DNA of 64,000 bases from Zhengitettix transpicula (taxonomy: Eukaryota; Arthropoda; Insecta; Orthoptera; Tetrigidae). The stretch lies in contig CM073591.1 in the NCBI GenBank assembly GCA_037074705.1, positions 33,584,587 to 33,648,586 on the forward strand, in the 5' to 3' direction. Both the position numbers and the translations under genes were made by a program. The notes under the pieces were generated by a model, which did no database searches, was not told the DNA's origin, and worked only from the letters and a program-made list of their open reading frames with translations. Positions 51,401 to 60,183 of the stretch are shown here, one piece after another. Numbering within the stretch: the first letter of the stretch is position 1; each line of letters opens with the position of its first letter.

Positions 51401-53109
51401 TTTTGATAGGAATTCAGATAGTGCTAACTTTCTGAGATTAATTATAAATAGATAAATAGGATTTCAATTTATATTTATCAGTATATATATAGCCTTAAAG
51501 TTTTTGTAAAGCCATACTTTAATATTTTCAATTGCTGCATCAGATGAAAATGTTGAATGTTTCCTTATTTCAGAAACTTTAATTATTCCATTGAAGTTCC
51601 TTGCATTATTGAGATAGATCCCCTGTCCTTCAGAAACACATTGATAATTGGAAGTTCCATGTCAGTGGCATACATCATCATCAGTGTAGTAATCAAATAT
51701 GTGAATAAGAAGATAATTCTAGGTAACTACAATAATAATTTATGCATAAAAAATTCAAAATTAACAAAATTCCCATACCAAATACAATATTCATAAACAT
51801 TAAGCTTTTATTATTACTCAGAAAGAAAAATTTATCTTAAATAAACTTCCTCCAAAAATATCTTGAAGAAAAGAAATAAATGAATTAATTGAAACATGAA
51901 CTAATAAAATTTTTGCTTAGCAAGACCTAAAGTGAACAAAAATTATTTATATTGTGCATTGAAATATATCTTATAATTAGTTAATAAATACATTATCAAA
52001 TTATATATTATAATTTACACTATAATTTTGTTAGTCCAAGTAAAAAACAAACTATTTAAAATTATGGCAATCATATGTAGAATAACCATGAATTTGAGGT
52101 TTCATAGCAGAATGTAATTATTAACACAATAAAATTCATTTGTAAAGTCTCAGAAAAATTATACCATTTATGTTTAGTGGTTTCAATATGATATGAACAT
52201 GAGAAAATATGGCATTTTCTGTTGAATACGCCTTCCTTAGTTAACAAACAGTTTGTTTAAGTGTTAATTGTAAAAATGAATGATCTAATATTTTAGAGAA
52301 TACTGGCAACAATGAATCTGGACAATTGTTTCCTAAATCATCATCAACATTGCCTTTCTTGAATATTACATGTATCATCTAAAAACATTAAATGTTTTAC
52401 ACTATTGCAAAGCATTTTGTATTAACTACTGTTGCAGTTGTGAGTACCATAGTGTCTGGCATCTGTGGAATAGCAACTCTTTGGGCACAGACAGTATTAC
52501 AAGTTCTTCTGCTTCCACTGTTCTTCATTCTATTGTCTGGAATGTGTGTGAGTATTGTGGCTAGCATCACTATGGATTTCATTCCGACACAACTCAGGTG
52601 AGTGATATAGACCCTCAATCATTAACAATAGTCTGTATCAATTGACTGCATATTAAAAATAGCACTTCTTGTGTTAATTAAAATGGTTTCAAAGCAAATC
52701 TGTTAAAATTAAGTGCAGAAGTTTTGCAAAAAGTCTGAAGATTTGATACCTTGTGCCTCATACTAAAAAGAGATTTGGCATACTAGATCAAGTTACCTTT
52801 TTTTAAAATTTCTTTTCAATCTGCATGTTATAATAATGTGTTATATTTCAGAGCAATGGCTGTGTGTCTATCCTTGATGTGTGGCCGACTGGGTGTTGTC
52901 TGTACAAGTCTCCTCCTTGGTTTCCTCATAGACACAAACTGTGTAACTGCTATTGGCTGTTTCTCTGGCCTTATTCTTTGTGAGTACAAATAAATTTTCA
53001 TTAATGTTTGAATTTTTTTTTATTAATCCCCTTTAATTGGTATTTATTTCTGACAGTTGTAGGAGCACTCTCTTTACTCTTACCAACACAGAAAACAACT
53101 CACAGGTGA
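36409..53109 (+). CDS. SV2-like major facilitator transporter, gene 2
   Basis: Eleven exons encode 522 residues: 36409-36457, 45173-45334, 46718-46880, 47625-47746, 48802-49043, 50628-50797, 50945-51115, 51574-51722, 52438-52597, 52852-52979, 53057-53109. Every intron has the same position and phase as in the upstream paralogue; exons 1-6 and 9-11 have identical lengths. Exon 7 is 15 bases longer and exon 8 nine shorter, both in the TM7-TM8 loop. The signatures GFLADTQGRRK (80-90) and LPESPKYL (about 210-217) are kept. In exon 9, 39 of 53 residues match the paralogue by my count. The loop has different N-glycosylation sites (NTT, NYS) but again two cysteines. A TATAAAT lies only 35-41 bases before the ATG (36368-36374); an upstream noncoding exon is the alternative. 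Substrate unknown. Confidence 0.9.
36793..36962 (+). mobile_element. Helitron-like 5' end fragment
   Basis: TCTTCTCTATATAATAAAAA, then five or more TGTA units (36829-36862) and GAATTCAACAAAAATTGGTA, the left-end pattern of the 22.65-kb element. No matching right end nearby. Confidence 0.45.
38070..38268 (+). mobile_element. short Helitron-like element
   Basis: A 200-base copy with both ends: TCTATCTATATATATTATAT at the left, then a TGTATG-rich leader, and at the right TCGGGCAACGCCGGGCACCC followed by AGCTAGT. The terminal CTAG-T and the small GGC-AAC-GCC hairpin before it fit Helitron 3' ends. Confidence 0.55.
39297..43310 (-). mobile_element. 4-kb Helitron-like element with ~270-base repeats
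   Basis: Reverse orientation. The right side at 43310 reads on the minus strand TCTAATAAATAAAGC, then AAATTTCACCAAATTTCGTA, as in the 22.65-kb element; the left side at about 39300 is the CGGGCAACGCCGGGCACCC end. Most of 40880-43200 is a series of diverged tandem units. Counting from one (C)CCGAAAAATATTT-like block to the next gives about 1069, 1335, 1753, 2001, 2283, 2551, 2846 and 3125 (+40000), mostly 248-295 bases apart. Each unit carries an ACTCAGCGACATCCATAACC phrase. A Penelope-like fragment sits inside. No ORF is preserved. Confidence 0.6.
39885..40440 (-). mobile_element. Penelope-like element fragment nested in Helitron-like DNA
   Basis: Minus strand. Shares with the 49.3-kb element the segment from the CACCTGACGAAAGGCAC motif (complement of 39933-39905, with CTGACGA and GAAAC) through GGGATCGCAACAATTGCTGA to a degraded coding tail. 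The end sequence ATGGCTATCTTTCTTAT recurs at 40409-40430. The endonuclease part is mostly lost. Confidence 0.5.
45761..46305 (-). mobile_element. internally deleted mariner-like transposon
   Basis: Imperfect terminal inverted repeats: GCTGAGTCAATAAGTAATTC at the left and, read on the other strand, GGTGGTTCAATCAGTAATGC at the right. On the minus strand from ATG at 46144 the frame reads MADINLRIRQRPVIEF and continues about 47 residues (to DVSTVRR), the helix-turn-helix N-terminus typical of insect mariner transposases. Then the catalytic middle is missing, and only C-terminal pieces (KRWTKTVEKDGDYIE) remain. It cannot transpose by itself. It lies in intron 2 of gene 2. Confidence 0.85.
46932..47195 (-). 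mobile_element. tRNA-derived SINE
   Basis: On the minus strand the element begins with a tRNA-like head: GTGGTTTAGCATCAC (A-box-like) and 20-25 bases later GGGTTCAAATCCCG, an exact B box. It continues with a unique body (GGGTTAAGGCTGAAGGAGAA, CCACTGTGGGCTGTAGAGCC). It cannot fold as a whole tRNA, so it is a SINE with a pol III promoter rather than a tRNA gene. It lies in intron 3 of gene 2. Confidence 0.6.
47962..48150. mobile_element. MITE-family element
   Basis: Left arm TTGGAATGGAAATGAAAGAG, right arm CTTTCTATACCAATGATTTT, which pair imperfectly; the left arm follows a short TA tract (47944-47959). Confidence 0.5.
48187..48414. mobile_element. MITE with ~55-base inverted arms
   Basis: AAGGAAAGAGAGACAGG...AGTAGGTCCAGTCAGGC at the left pairs with GCCTGACTGGACCTACTGTT...CCTGTCTCTTTTTCC at the right. 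Same family as the 27.4-kb copy, in intron 4 of gene 2. Confidence 0.7.
49298..50129 (-). mobile_element. Penelope-like element relic with inverted ends and GIY-YIG fragment
   Basis: Two ~285-base arms (49298-49585 and 49843-50129) are reverse complements; outer ends read AAGAAAGATAGCCAATACAG and CTGTATTGGCTATCTTTCTT. Each arm carries CTGACGA, a GGGA/TCCC stem and GAAA (complement 49379-49351; 50043-50070). The interior on the minus strand translates as VYKITFSNCNSCYIGQTKC, then RIKEHISNIKLP, a stop, and VSKHINSSKHTIDC. This is the GIY-YIG endonuclease pattern (Y-K-I, Y-I-G-Q-T, R-x-K-E-H) found at the C-terminus of Penelope-like retroelements. It is dead and lacks the reverse transcriptase. 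It lies in intron 5 of gene 2. Confidence 0.8.
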
Positions 53110-53307
53110 CAATTGCATCCCATGAATGAGAATGGTTTCAATACACTGAAACAAATCAGTAGCTGAGGATTCACTTCTTTGTTATGAGATAAGAAATGGA
53201 AAAATATAAGATAAGAGAATTATAAGGTTGACATAACAGAAAGACTTGATGTTTATAATGTTCTTTATTTACTTAATTTTGTTATATTTAAAAAAGATTG
53301 GAAAATC

Positions 53308-53313
53308 AATAAA
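53308..53313 (+). terminator. poly(A) signal of gene 2
   Basis: AATAAA 199 bases after the stop codon of gene 2 in an A/T-rich context. Confidence 0.5.
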
Positions 53314-53565
53314 TTAAAATTAAAAAAATGGTTTCCTATAAATTCATTTACTTTGATTATATCAAAAGGTTTGTATATAATGTGTTGGCACTATAAACCA
53401 GAAGTATAAGCATACGTGAAAGAAAGATACAGATCCAATGTACTGCAACAAAGATCACTCAAAATTACAAAATTTAAAGGAAATTTGGACAGGGATTAAT
53501 TTTTTATAAAACATATTCATACAATCAAATTTGTGGATGTAGTAAAGAAATGAGAGGTGTCAAGA

Positions 53566-53785
53566 GAACACACAGTGAACCTTACAAATCAGCATTTAAC
53601 TACAACTTATTCATCTTACAGTAACATCACACAATGCATTCATAATAATGAGATAATTGCTTTAATTCAAGGGATGATTAGGAGAATGATGTACCACTCC
53701 AGCTTTCTGATTCATTAATCTTTATTTGTGAAATCAATACAGATAATGTTTCACCAAATGTAGCCTAACAACAGGATAAATTACT
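53566..53785. repeat. direct duplication, copy 1
   Basis: From CACAGTGAACCTTACAAATC to CTAACAACAGGATAAATTA. Matched with scattered differences by 54366-54590, so 800 bases separate the two starts. The copies bracket the last two exons of the minus-strand alpha-subunit copy. Confidence 0.8.
53721..53726 (-). terminator. candidate poly(A) signal, minus strand
   Basis: AATAAA on the minus strand, about 155 bases after the stop codon of the minus-strand alpha-subunit exons. Confidence 0.3.
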
Positions 53786-53881
53786 ATGTATGATATACAT
53801 CTACATGCATAACTAATTCTGTATTAAATGTTAAAGCAGATAGTTCTGTCAAAGTCAACAATATAGTAGTCCCCTTCCCCA

Positions 53882-54156
53882 CTAATATAAATGAAACTGC
53901 TTAAAGATATTTTCCATTATATTGTCCTTTACTGATGTGTAAATAACTCTTGTACTTTCTGTATCTGAAAGAAAAACACGTGCAGTGAAATGTATAAGAA
54001 ATTTAATTTTGTTAAAAGTAAACTGAATTAGGTAATCAAATTTATTACCTGTAGCACATGTGTCATGAACATAAGTTGGTCTTTCAAGATTTTCAATGCA
54101 ACTTAAAAATAATTTTTTAATAAAGTGGTGAGCTGCTTCTGCGTCTCCTCTAGGTC
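53882..54156 (-). pseudogene. last two exons of a G-protein alpha subunit (minus-strand copy)
   Basis: Two exons with intact splice sites: complement 54156-54049 (TTTACAG| acceptor, |GTAATA donor) and complement 53964-53882, ending in TAG. They read GPRGDAEAAHHFIKKLF then NLERPTYVHDTCAT, and after the intron DTESTRVIYTSVKDNIMENI, ending FHLY. This is the alpha-subunit C-terminus: the G5 guanine-binding motif TCAT and the final receptor-contact helix. Phases agree (1 into 2). The frame is open, yet the partner exons 4-6 are missing to the right and exons 1-3 at 56.6-57.2 kb are broken. I therefore treat these as the preserved end of a pseudogene; a functional gene using undetected exons is the alternative. 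Confidence 0.75.
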
Positions 54157-54365
54157 CTGTAAATTATAGATGTTATTTACATACCATCAGAGCTGTTGGT
54201 AGAACAACATAAATGACTGAATTTTAAATATCTAAATATCAGTTAAATGTTAATAAAAGGTTAAATATTGAGATTAATTGTCAAAATATGTAACTGTGGG
54301 ATATAGTATTAGTTAGGCTATAAGTCACATTTAGTTGTGACGATACTTAACCTAGTATCCATCAT

Positions 54366-54590
54366 TGCACAGTGAACCATGCAAATCAGCATTTAACTAC
54401 AACTTATTAATCTTACTGTAACATCACACAATACATTAATAATAATCACATAATTGCTTTCACAAGGCAATTCAAGGATGGTTCGGAACATGATGTACCA
54501 CTCCAATTTTCCGCTTCATCAATCTTTATTTGTGAAAGCAAATACAGATAATACTTCACAAAATGTAACCTAACAACAGGATACTTATTT
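54366..54590. repeat. direct duplication, copy 2
   Basis: CACAGTGAACCATGCAAATC to CTAACAACAGGATACTTA; partner of 53566-53785. Confidence 0.8.
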
Positions 54591-56153
54591 ATAACAAATA
54601 AGGCTATTCAACATTATACAAATTATAGAATAATATTTTATTTTGAACTGTCTGTTGAAGGAAGGTGTTCTGACAAAAACTTCATAACAAAATAAATCCA
54701 GTTTGAATATTACTGTTCTATGAATAATTTTTCACTGTAATATAAATAAAACCCAGAGAAAGCTGCTCTTTTGTACACTTCAGAGTAAACAATCCTATGT
54801 ATTTTGTATTCATTAGTATAAGTTGCTGCATAAATATTTTTTGTGATTTAATTCATTGTTCAATGTGTTATTAAAGTAATTGTGAAGTAATATTGCTATT
54901 TATTATTAGTAACAAAGTATTCCATATTCAACTAAATTAGAATCTTTAGTTTCACAAAGTTTCAGCAATTCGGCTGTTATGACAACGCAAGTGTGCCAAA
55001 AACATATTAAATACAACCTGCAATATACTCTTCTTATTGGTGTCACAATTTCATTTTATTTTAAATTATTTTCGTGTGATATGCATGGGTTCATGTATTT
55101 TTAAATTAAAATCCTGGGAATGTGAATTAACTCTATGCTAACTTAATTAATTGCAGTCAAATACAATGTTATTGTGTTCAAACATTTAGTCCTATATTAA
55201 TACAAAATAGATAATCTTGTGTAAATTTAATCCTATATTAATAAATAATAGATGACCTTGTGTAAATTTAGTTTTATGCAAAAGTGTTTTTCTTATTTTG
55301 ATAAATAGGTTTAGTATGCAGCATTTAATAGTAGTATATTTCAGTTGCCAAGATATGTAAAGTGTTTAATTCTTTGAATTGCACAATAAAAGAAGTTGTC
55401 TACTGTAGTTCCGGAACTTAATTTCATACAAAACCTCAAATGGTCATCATTACTGTACATTTGGATAGCAACCTCAGGTTAAAAATAAATAATTATTTTC
55501 TTATGCCCAGAATTATTATTAATGAAGAACTGTCATACACAATGGTATTAATGTATTTGTTGTGTGTTTATATTTCAATCTGAGTAAATAAGAAATAAGT
55601 CCCAAAACTCGAATTTGTAGGAGGAAAAATATTTGCAACTAAAATTATTAACAGTTTCATTGGCTGCAAAAATATTAAGTTTCTGATACCTCTGTACTTA
55701 TTTTTGTCTTCTGGAAGATGATTTAAAAGACAGTTTTTCAGATTGAAAACACCTGATTTTCAAACCTTGATGTGTCTGATGTTTCAATTCAAAACCTAGA
55801 ACTCTCAGAAATAAAAAATGATGAGTTAGTTAAAACTTTGTGCAATGTAAAAGCAGTGACAGCATAGCTTTGCGATGAAACAATACTCAAATTCAACTAA
55901 CTTTGCAAGAGAGCTATTATCACTATTTCCATCTTTATATTTAGTTTAATTTTGATTTTTTGCCATAAATTATTTGCTATTAAAGAAAAGAAATAAATTG
56001 GATATCACAAAACAGGGACTGAAGGTGACTAAAATCGAGCCCAATATAAAATCTTTATGTAGCAAGCATCAAGCACTTACTAAACCAGAAGTGTCTTATA
56101 TTGAAGATTGAAATTATTCAAAAAATAAATAATGATTACTAAAAGTTCAAGTA

Positions 56154-56233
56154 TTAAAGAAAAATCTTTTATATAAATTATTTTGTACTTTAATTAAAGA
56201 AAAATCTTTTATATAAATTATTTTGTACTTTAA
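56154..56233. repeat. perfect tandem duplication, 2 x 40 bases
   Basis: TTAAAGAAAAATCTTTTATA plus TAAATTATTTTGTACTTTAA occurs twice back to back with no difference seen, so it is recent. Confidence 0.9.
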
Positions 56234-56588
56234 TTTTAGTTGCCTATCATGTTTTGAAAATTTACTTACTATTTTTTCTTAATAATCTTCTAGTTATTTG
56301 ATCCTAAAACTAAAGTATTTTGTCTTGAACAAGTTTTAAGTAGGCTTCTGTAGGGAATAATGCAATTTTTTAATATAAAAACATACATAGGGAGACATAG
56401 GTTTGGCAAAAGTTGGAAAACACTGAGTTATACATTTGTGTAAACACATGTGATTGTAGATTAATCAATAGAAATGAAAGAAGTGGTTTTTCACAACTTG
56501 ACGTTAGCTGGATTATAATGCATGCAGATGGTACCAAATACTGAAGGTGGTTTATAAACACCTCCTCCACGAAGTATTTTAAACTCAC

Positions 56589-57230
56589 TATGTGACGGAC
56601 TCCATTACATAATATTCTCTCCGTCTTGAGTAACACTCTTGAATGAATAATTATCTACACCGAGAAAGACTACATTCTTTATAAACTCTCTTGAAATCCA
56701 CTGTCTTTCCAAAGTTGCTGTATTAGTTTCACAGTTTTAGGATCAGTATGCTATTGGTTCCAGTCATTGTCCATGAGCATATCTGAATTAATCTGCATGT
56801 TTAAACAGGTTACTTTAATTGATTTATTAAATACAATGCACCAAGTCAAGATAATGATACTGTCAGAAACTACACATATCTTTTATGAGTATGTTCTATT
56901 AGGTAATTTTGGTAATGTCTATTGACCATTCAAGGTTGAAAATTAAATTTAATTGTAACCTCCTCCCCCTGCTCAGAAAACATTTCGCCTTGGATTAACT
57001 TGACCTGCTTGAGGAAGGTGGACATGCCCTTCTCTGCGATACCTGGGAACCAAGATAGGCCCTTTACGCAGGTGATTCTCCAGGTTGTAGCCTTACCCAG
57101 AAGGAGTATGTTGACCTGATTGAGCATGGTGGCCGTCCCTTTGTTGAGGAAGCTGTCTATCTGCCTGCTGCGAAGATAGTGCCTCGGATCACACTCGTAT
57201 CTACGGATGTCCACCGTCGCCGTCCTGGAA
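56589..57230 (-). pseudogene. broken exons 1-3 of a G-protein alpha subunit
   Basis: Order on the minus strand: an exon 1 equivalent ending at 57097 ([13 protein letters not shown]), a 54-base intron still with GTAAGG and CCCAG, a partial exon 2 from 57042 ([15 protein letters not shown]), and exon 3, complement 56792-56589. Compared with the plus-strand gene the start codon segment is deleted. The P-loop lysine is Met (GMST for GKST). The end of exon 2 and most of intron 2 are gone. Exon 3 has an in-frame TAG (CAA TAG, about 56753) and a 52-base insertion flanked by TTCAAGAG repeats. It cannot encode a nucleotide-binding protein. Confidence 0.9.
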
Positions 57231-59176
57231 ACCCTGCCGTCATTACGAAACTGCACTGTTTTGTTGGTCATAAACGTTTCACTGCGCGGGGAAGACAAAT
57301 GATGTAGAGGGAAATCAGTAAACCGGGATTGTTCTTGAATTTATGTTTCTTTTACAAGCAAATATCGGAATATGTATTTTCGGAAATACCATTAAGGATA
57401 TAAAATATATTCAACAGAAGGGTGACGTCGAAACATTTGGATTTGCATACTTTAATTATAAATAGCTTAAAATGATTGTTAAGAACGGAAAAATAATTAA
57501 TATCATTCAGCGGAACATAAAAAACACACTAGTTCTCATCGAAAAATCAATTTAAGTTATTTGATAAATATTATTTCGAACTTTATGGTTTTATTCGTTC
57601 TCTTACAGGTTTCTCTCTAGTTACGATTCTGTTTAAATCGTCTCTTACGTGGTAAAGAAATAAAAATATGGGAATCCAGTGAAATTCTTAAAAATAATTG
57701 GAGAAACAAGAAAGAAAAGATTAAGCAAAAGAAGGCTGTTTTAAATGAGTAAACTAACAAACTATATGGCACGCTTTCGAAAAAAATATGCTACTCTTAA
57801 TGTCCTCGTTATTATTTCTTTCTCTTTCATAATCATTCTCAAATTTCGCAATAATCCTACCATGATCTAATTTAATGTAGGTAAAATATTTTACCTCTTT
57901 TCGTATACTTCATTTAAAAACTAAGTAACACCGAAAAACAAATATTTATTAACGTCATTTTGCATTTGTTAAACCGTAACTTCTACTAAATAATATCTTT
58001 AAAATTAGGTTATTGTGAGAAGGGTTGAGGTGAAGAGGTTGGGAAGACAAAGGAAGAGTTAGCTGATCAAGGTGTACGCACCTATCCAATACATCATATA
58101 ATTGAAAACTACCAAGAAGTCATTAGGTGAAATAGGAAACAGATGTGTCCAAAATATTTTGTGTGTGTCGTGGAGATAGCCTTCGAGTTTTATATCTCTT
58201 ATTCCGCTGATAAGAGTGCCTTAGCAAACTTCCGCATCCGTACATTATTAGGTCTGGCTAAGTACACGGGAAAATTCTTGGTCAAAAAATTGTTTTTCTT
58301 TCCTTGGGTGGATCCTATGAGTTAATGACAATGGAAATAAAACTCTTGAGTGCGAAATCTTAGGGAGAGAGAAACTAGATAAGGGATTAAGAAACGTTGT
58401 AAAGTAGAGTAAGTTGACGTTTAGAAGGGGATCTTGAAGGGATGACAGCACACCGATTTAGATCATAAGCAATAGACCCACAGACTAACTTTATTAGACC
58501 TGGAGTATCTTTCTGTTTAAGGATGGGAAATGGTAGATTTTTTTTATGTTAGAGTAACAAAATGAAACCAGACCCTAGGGCTAATTTTCCTCGCCTTTTC
58601 TCTTCAATCACTATTTACCTCCCAATCCTATTTTTCGCAGCTACTTTCTCCTTTGCATTTTACCTTAGATAGGGACGTTTTCAATGTCTAGAAGGCAAGA
58701 AGAGAAAACTTGTCATGTAGGAAACAGGTCTAAACCAACTTTTCTACGGTTTTTCTCCGTAGCAGCGAATAAAGGAATGAATCAGAACTTTATGTATAAG
58801 CTTACATAATTCAATCTAACCAACAACCGTTTCTACTACAGCACGTTTTACTCATCGATGGCCGATTACTTTACACCGAAATTTCAGTCAGTAATACAAT
58901 TGCATGAGAAATCCTGAGACGCGGAAGAGCAGGTACCTTGACGGGAATTCCACTCTCGGCGTCAGAAAATTGAAACTAAATCCCTATTATTGGATTCCAC
59001 CTGCAAGATTTACCAGCTAGGTGTCCTTTGTTCGAGGTCGGTGACAGACGCATACTAGACTGTCGACCCCCGCCAAACTGTCACCAATCTTCATCATCAT
59101 CGCTCCGTCACAAAGTGAATTCCACATTCTGCGTACATTGAAGTGTAAACGAAAAAAAAAAGCAAAAAACTTCAAC

Positions 59177-59300
59177 CTGAAGAGGTTGCAAAGTTAGCGA
59201 CGAAACGTAGTTTATTTTCCATAAATAAATAATTTCTTTCTGACATCAAATTGGCTGTTGTTTATTTATAAGTTGTCTCAGTAGTCAGAATATGTATATA
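59177..59300 (+). repeat. hammerhead-like motif with element tail
   Basis: CTGAAGA (59177-59183), stem GTTGC/GCGAC around AAAGTTA, GAAAC (59202-59206), then GTAGTT, which allows a 2-bp stem III and a GTT cleavage triplet. Both core blocks are exact. The tail TCTGACATCAAATTGGCTGT...CAGTAGTCAGAATATG matches 5150-5250. Confidence 0.5.
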
Positions 59301-59332
59301 TCATTATCAAAATAATTTATGTTGACAGGAAA

Positions 59333-59420
59333 CGACGAAATGGGTTACCTGAAATTGAGCACCGGTGTCGCCATATAAGGCAAAAAGTTAGAATATTCGG
59401 AGGTGTTCGCTCCATTCCTC
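59333..59420 (+). mobile_element. MITE-family arm fragment
   Basis: GGGTTACCTGAAATTGAGCA then GGTGTCGCCATA matches the left arm and body of the 19.7-kb MITE. Confidence 0.4.
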
Positions 59421-59989
59421 TGGAGTAAGATTGCGCTGCGTGCCGGGCTTCCACACAAACTTTCAACTATTTATGGAATGTTTAACTGACTTAGAACAAT
59501 GTTGTGCAGCGTGGCACAAAACTGTGAATAGTGACACCAAATCACCATTTCCCGAGTCTTCACTTTCGGTACTATATGGAAATTCGGCACTGTTTTGAAC
59601 AAGCATCTTCAACAAAGTGACAAAAAACACGTACCTGCCACTACGTGATTTACACGGAACCGAAACCACTGGGAAACCTAAAAGAAAATGAATAAGGTCC
59701 AAATTTAAAATAAAACAACCGTAAGGTTGGATACAATATTTTTCAAATAACTCAGTTTCATTTTTCGATGAGGACTAATGTCTGATATTCATCAGTTATC
59801 CGTTACTTACAATCACTTTCAACTCCTTATAATTAAATTATGCGTAAATCGGTTAATTTTTGCAAATCCCAAAGTTGTAGATATTAAATCTTTTATTCAT
59901 CGTCCTATGTCATATACGAAAATACCTATTCCGATATTTGCATGTAACTGCAACATAAATTCTCGAACCATCCCGATCGACTCATTTCC

Positions 59990-60183
59990 CCCTCGCTCAT
60001 TCTCTTCCCCGCGGAATGAAACGTGTATGACGGACAAAACAGTGACGTTTCCTCCACAACGTGTCACTTTTTGAAAGGAACACATAAAGGAAAAGCGTTT
60101 CGTAATGGCGGCAGCAGAGTGCGCACTCTTCGCCGAGGTTTCCAGGGCGGAGACGTTTGACATCCGTAGAAGATGCCACCGCC
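59990..60183 (+). promoter_or_regulatory. CpG-rich 5' region of the alpha-subunit gene with upstream ORF
   Basis: A GC-rich leader without a TATA box. An upstream ATG at 60105 opens a 64-codon frame that overlaps the main start in a different frame and runs to 60299, so scanning ribosomes would need to bypass it. The leader similarity to the pseudogene copy shows the duplication included this region. Confidence 0.4.

Larger units (their letters stand above)
54610..57400 (-). repeat. left arm of inverted segmental duplication
   Basis: Runs in reverse against 59900-63330. Anchors: CCCAGAGAAAGCTGCT at 54752 pairs with AGCAGCTTTCTCTGGG near 63167; GTCAAGATAATGATAC at 56846 pairs with the sequence before alpha exon 3 (61330s); CGATATTTGC at 57363 (reverse) pairs with 59932-59941. 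Introns are included, so this is DNA-level duplication, not retroposition. The left arm is shorter because of deletions in intron 2 and around exon 4. Confidence 0.8.
57401..59899. other. spacer between the two alpha-subunit copies
   Basis: AT-rich DNA with no recognised gene. It contains a hammerhead-like motif at 59177 and a MITE-arm fragment near 59340. The two alpha-subunit copies diverge from here, so the spacer may include both promoters. Confidence 0.5.

Noticed and set aside
53882..54156. Calling the minus-strand C-terminal exons an intact gene
   Set aside because: I could not find equivalents of exons 4-6 between 54156 and 56589, and exons 1-3 are broken, so pseudogene is the safer reading.
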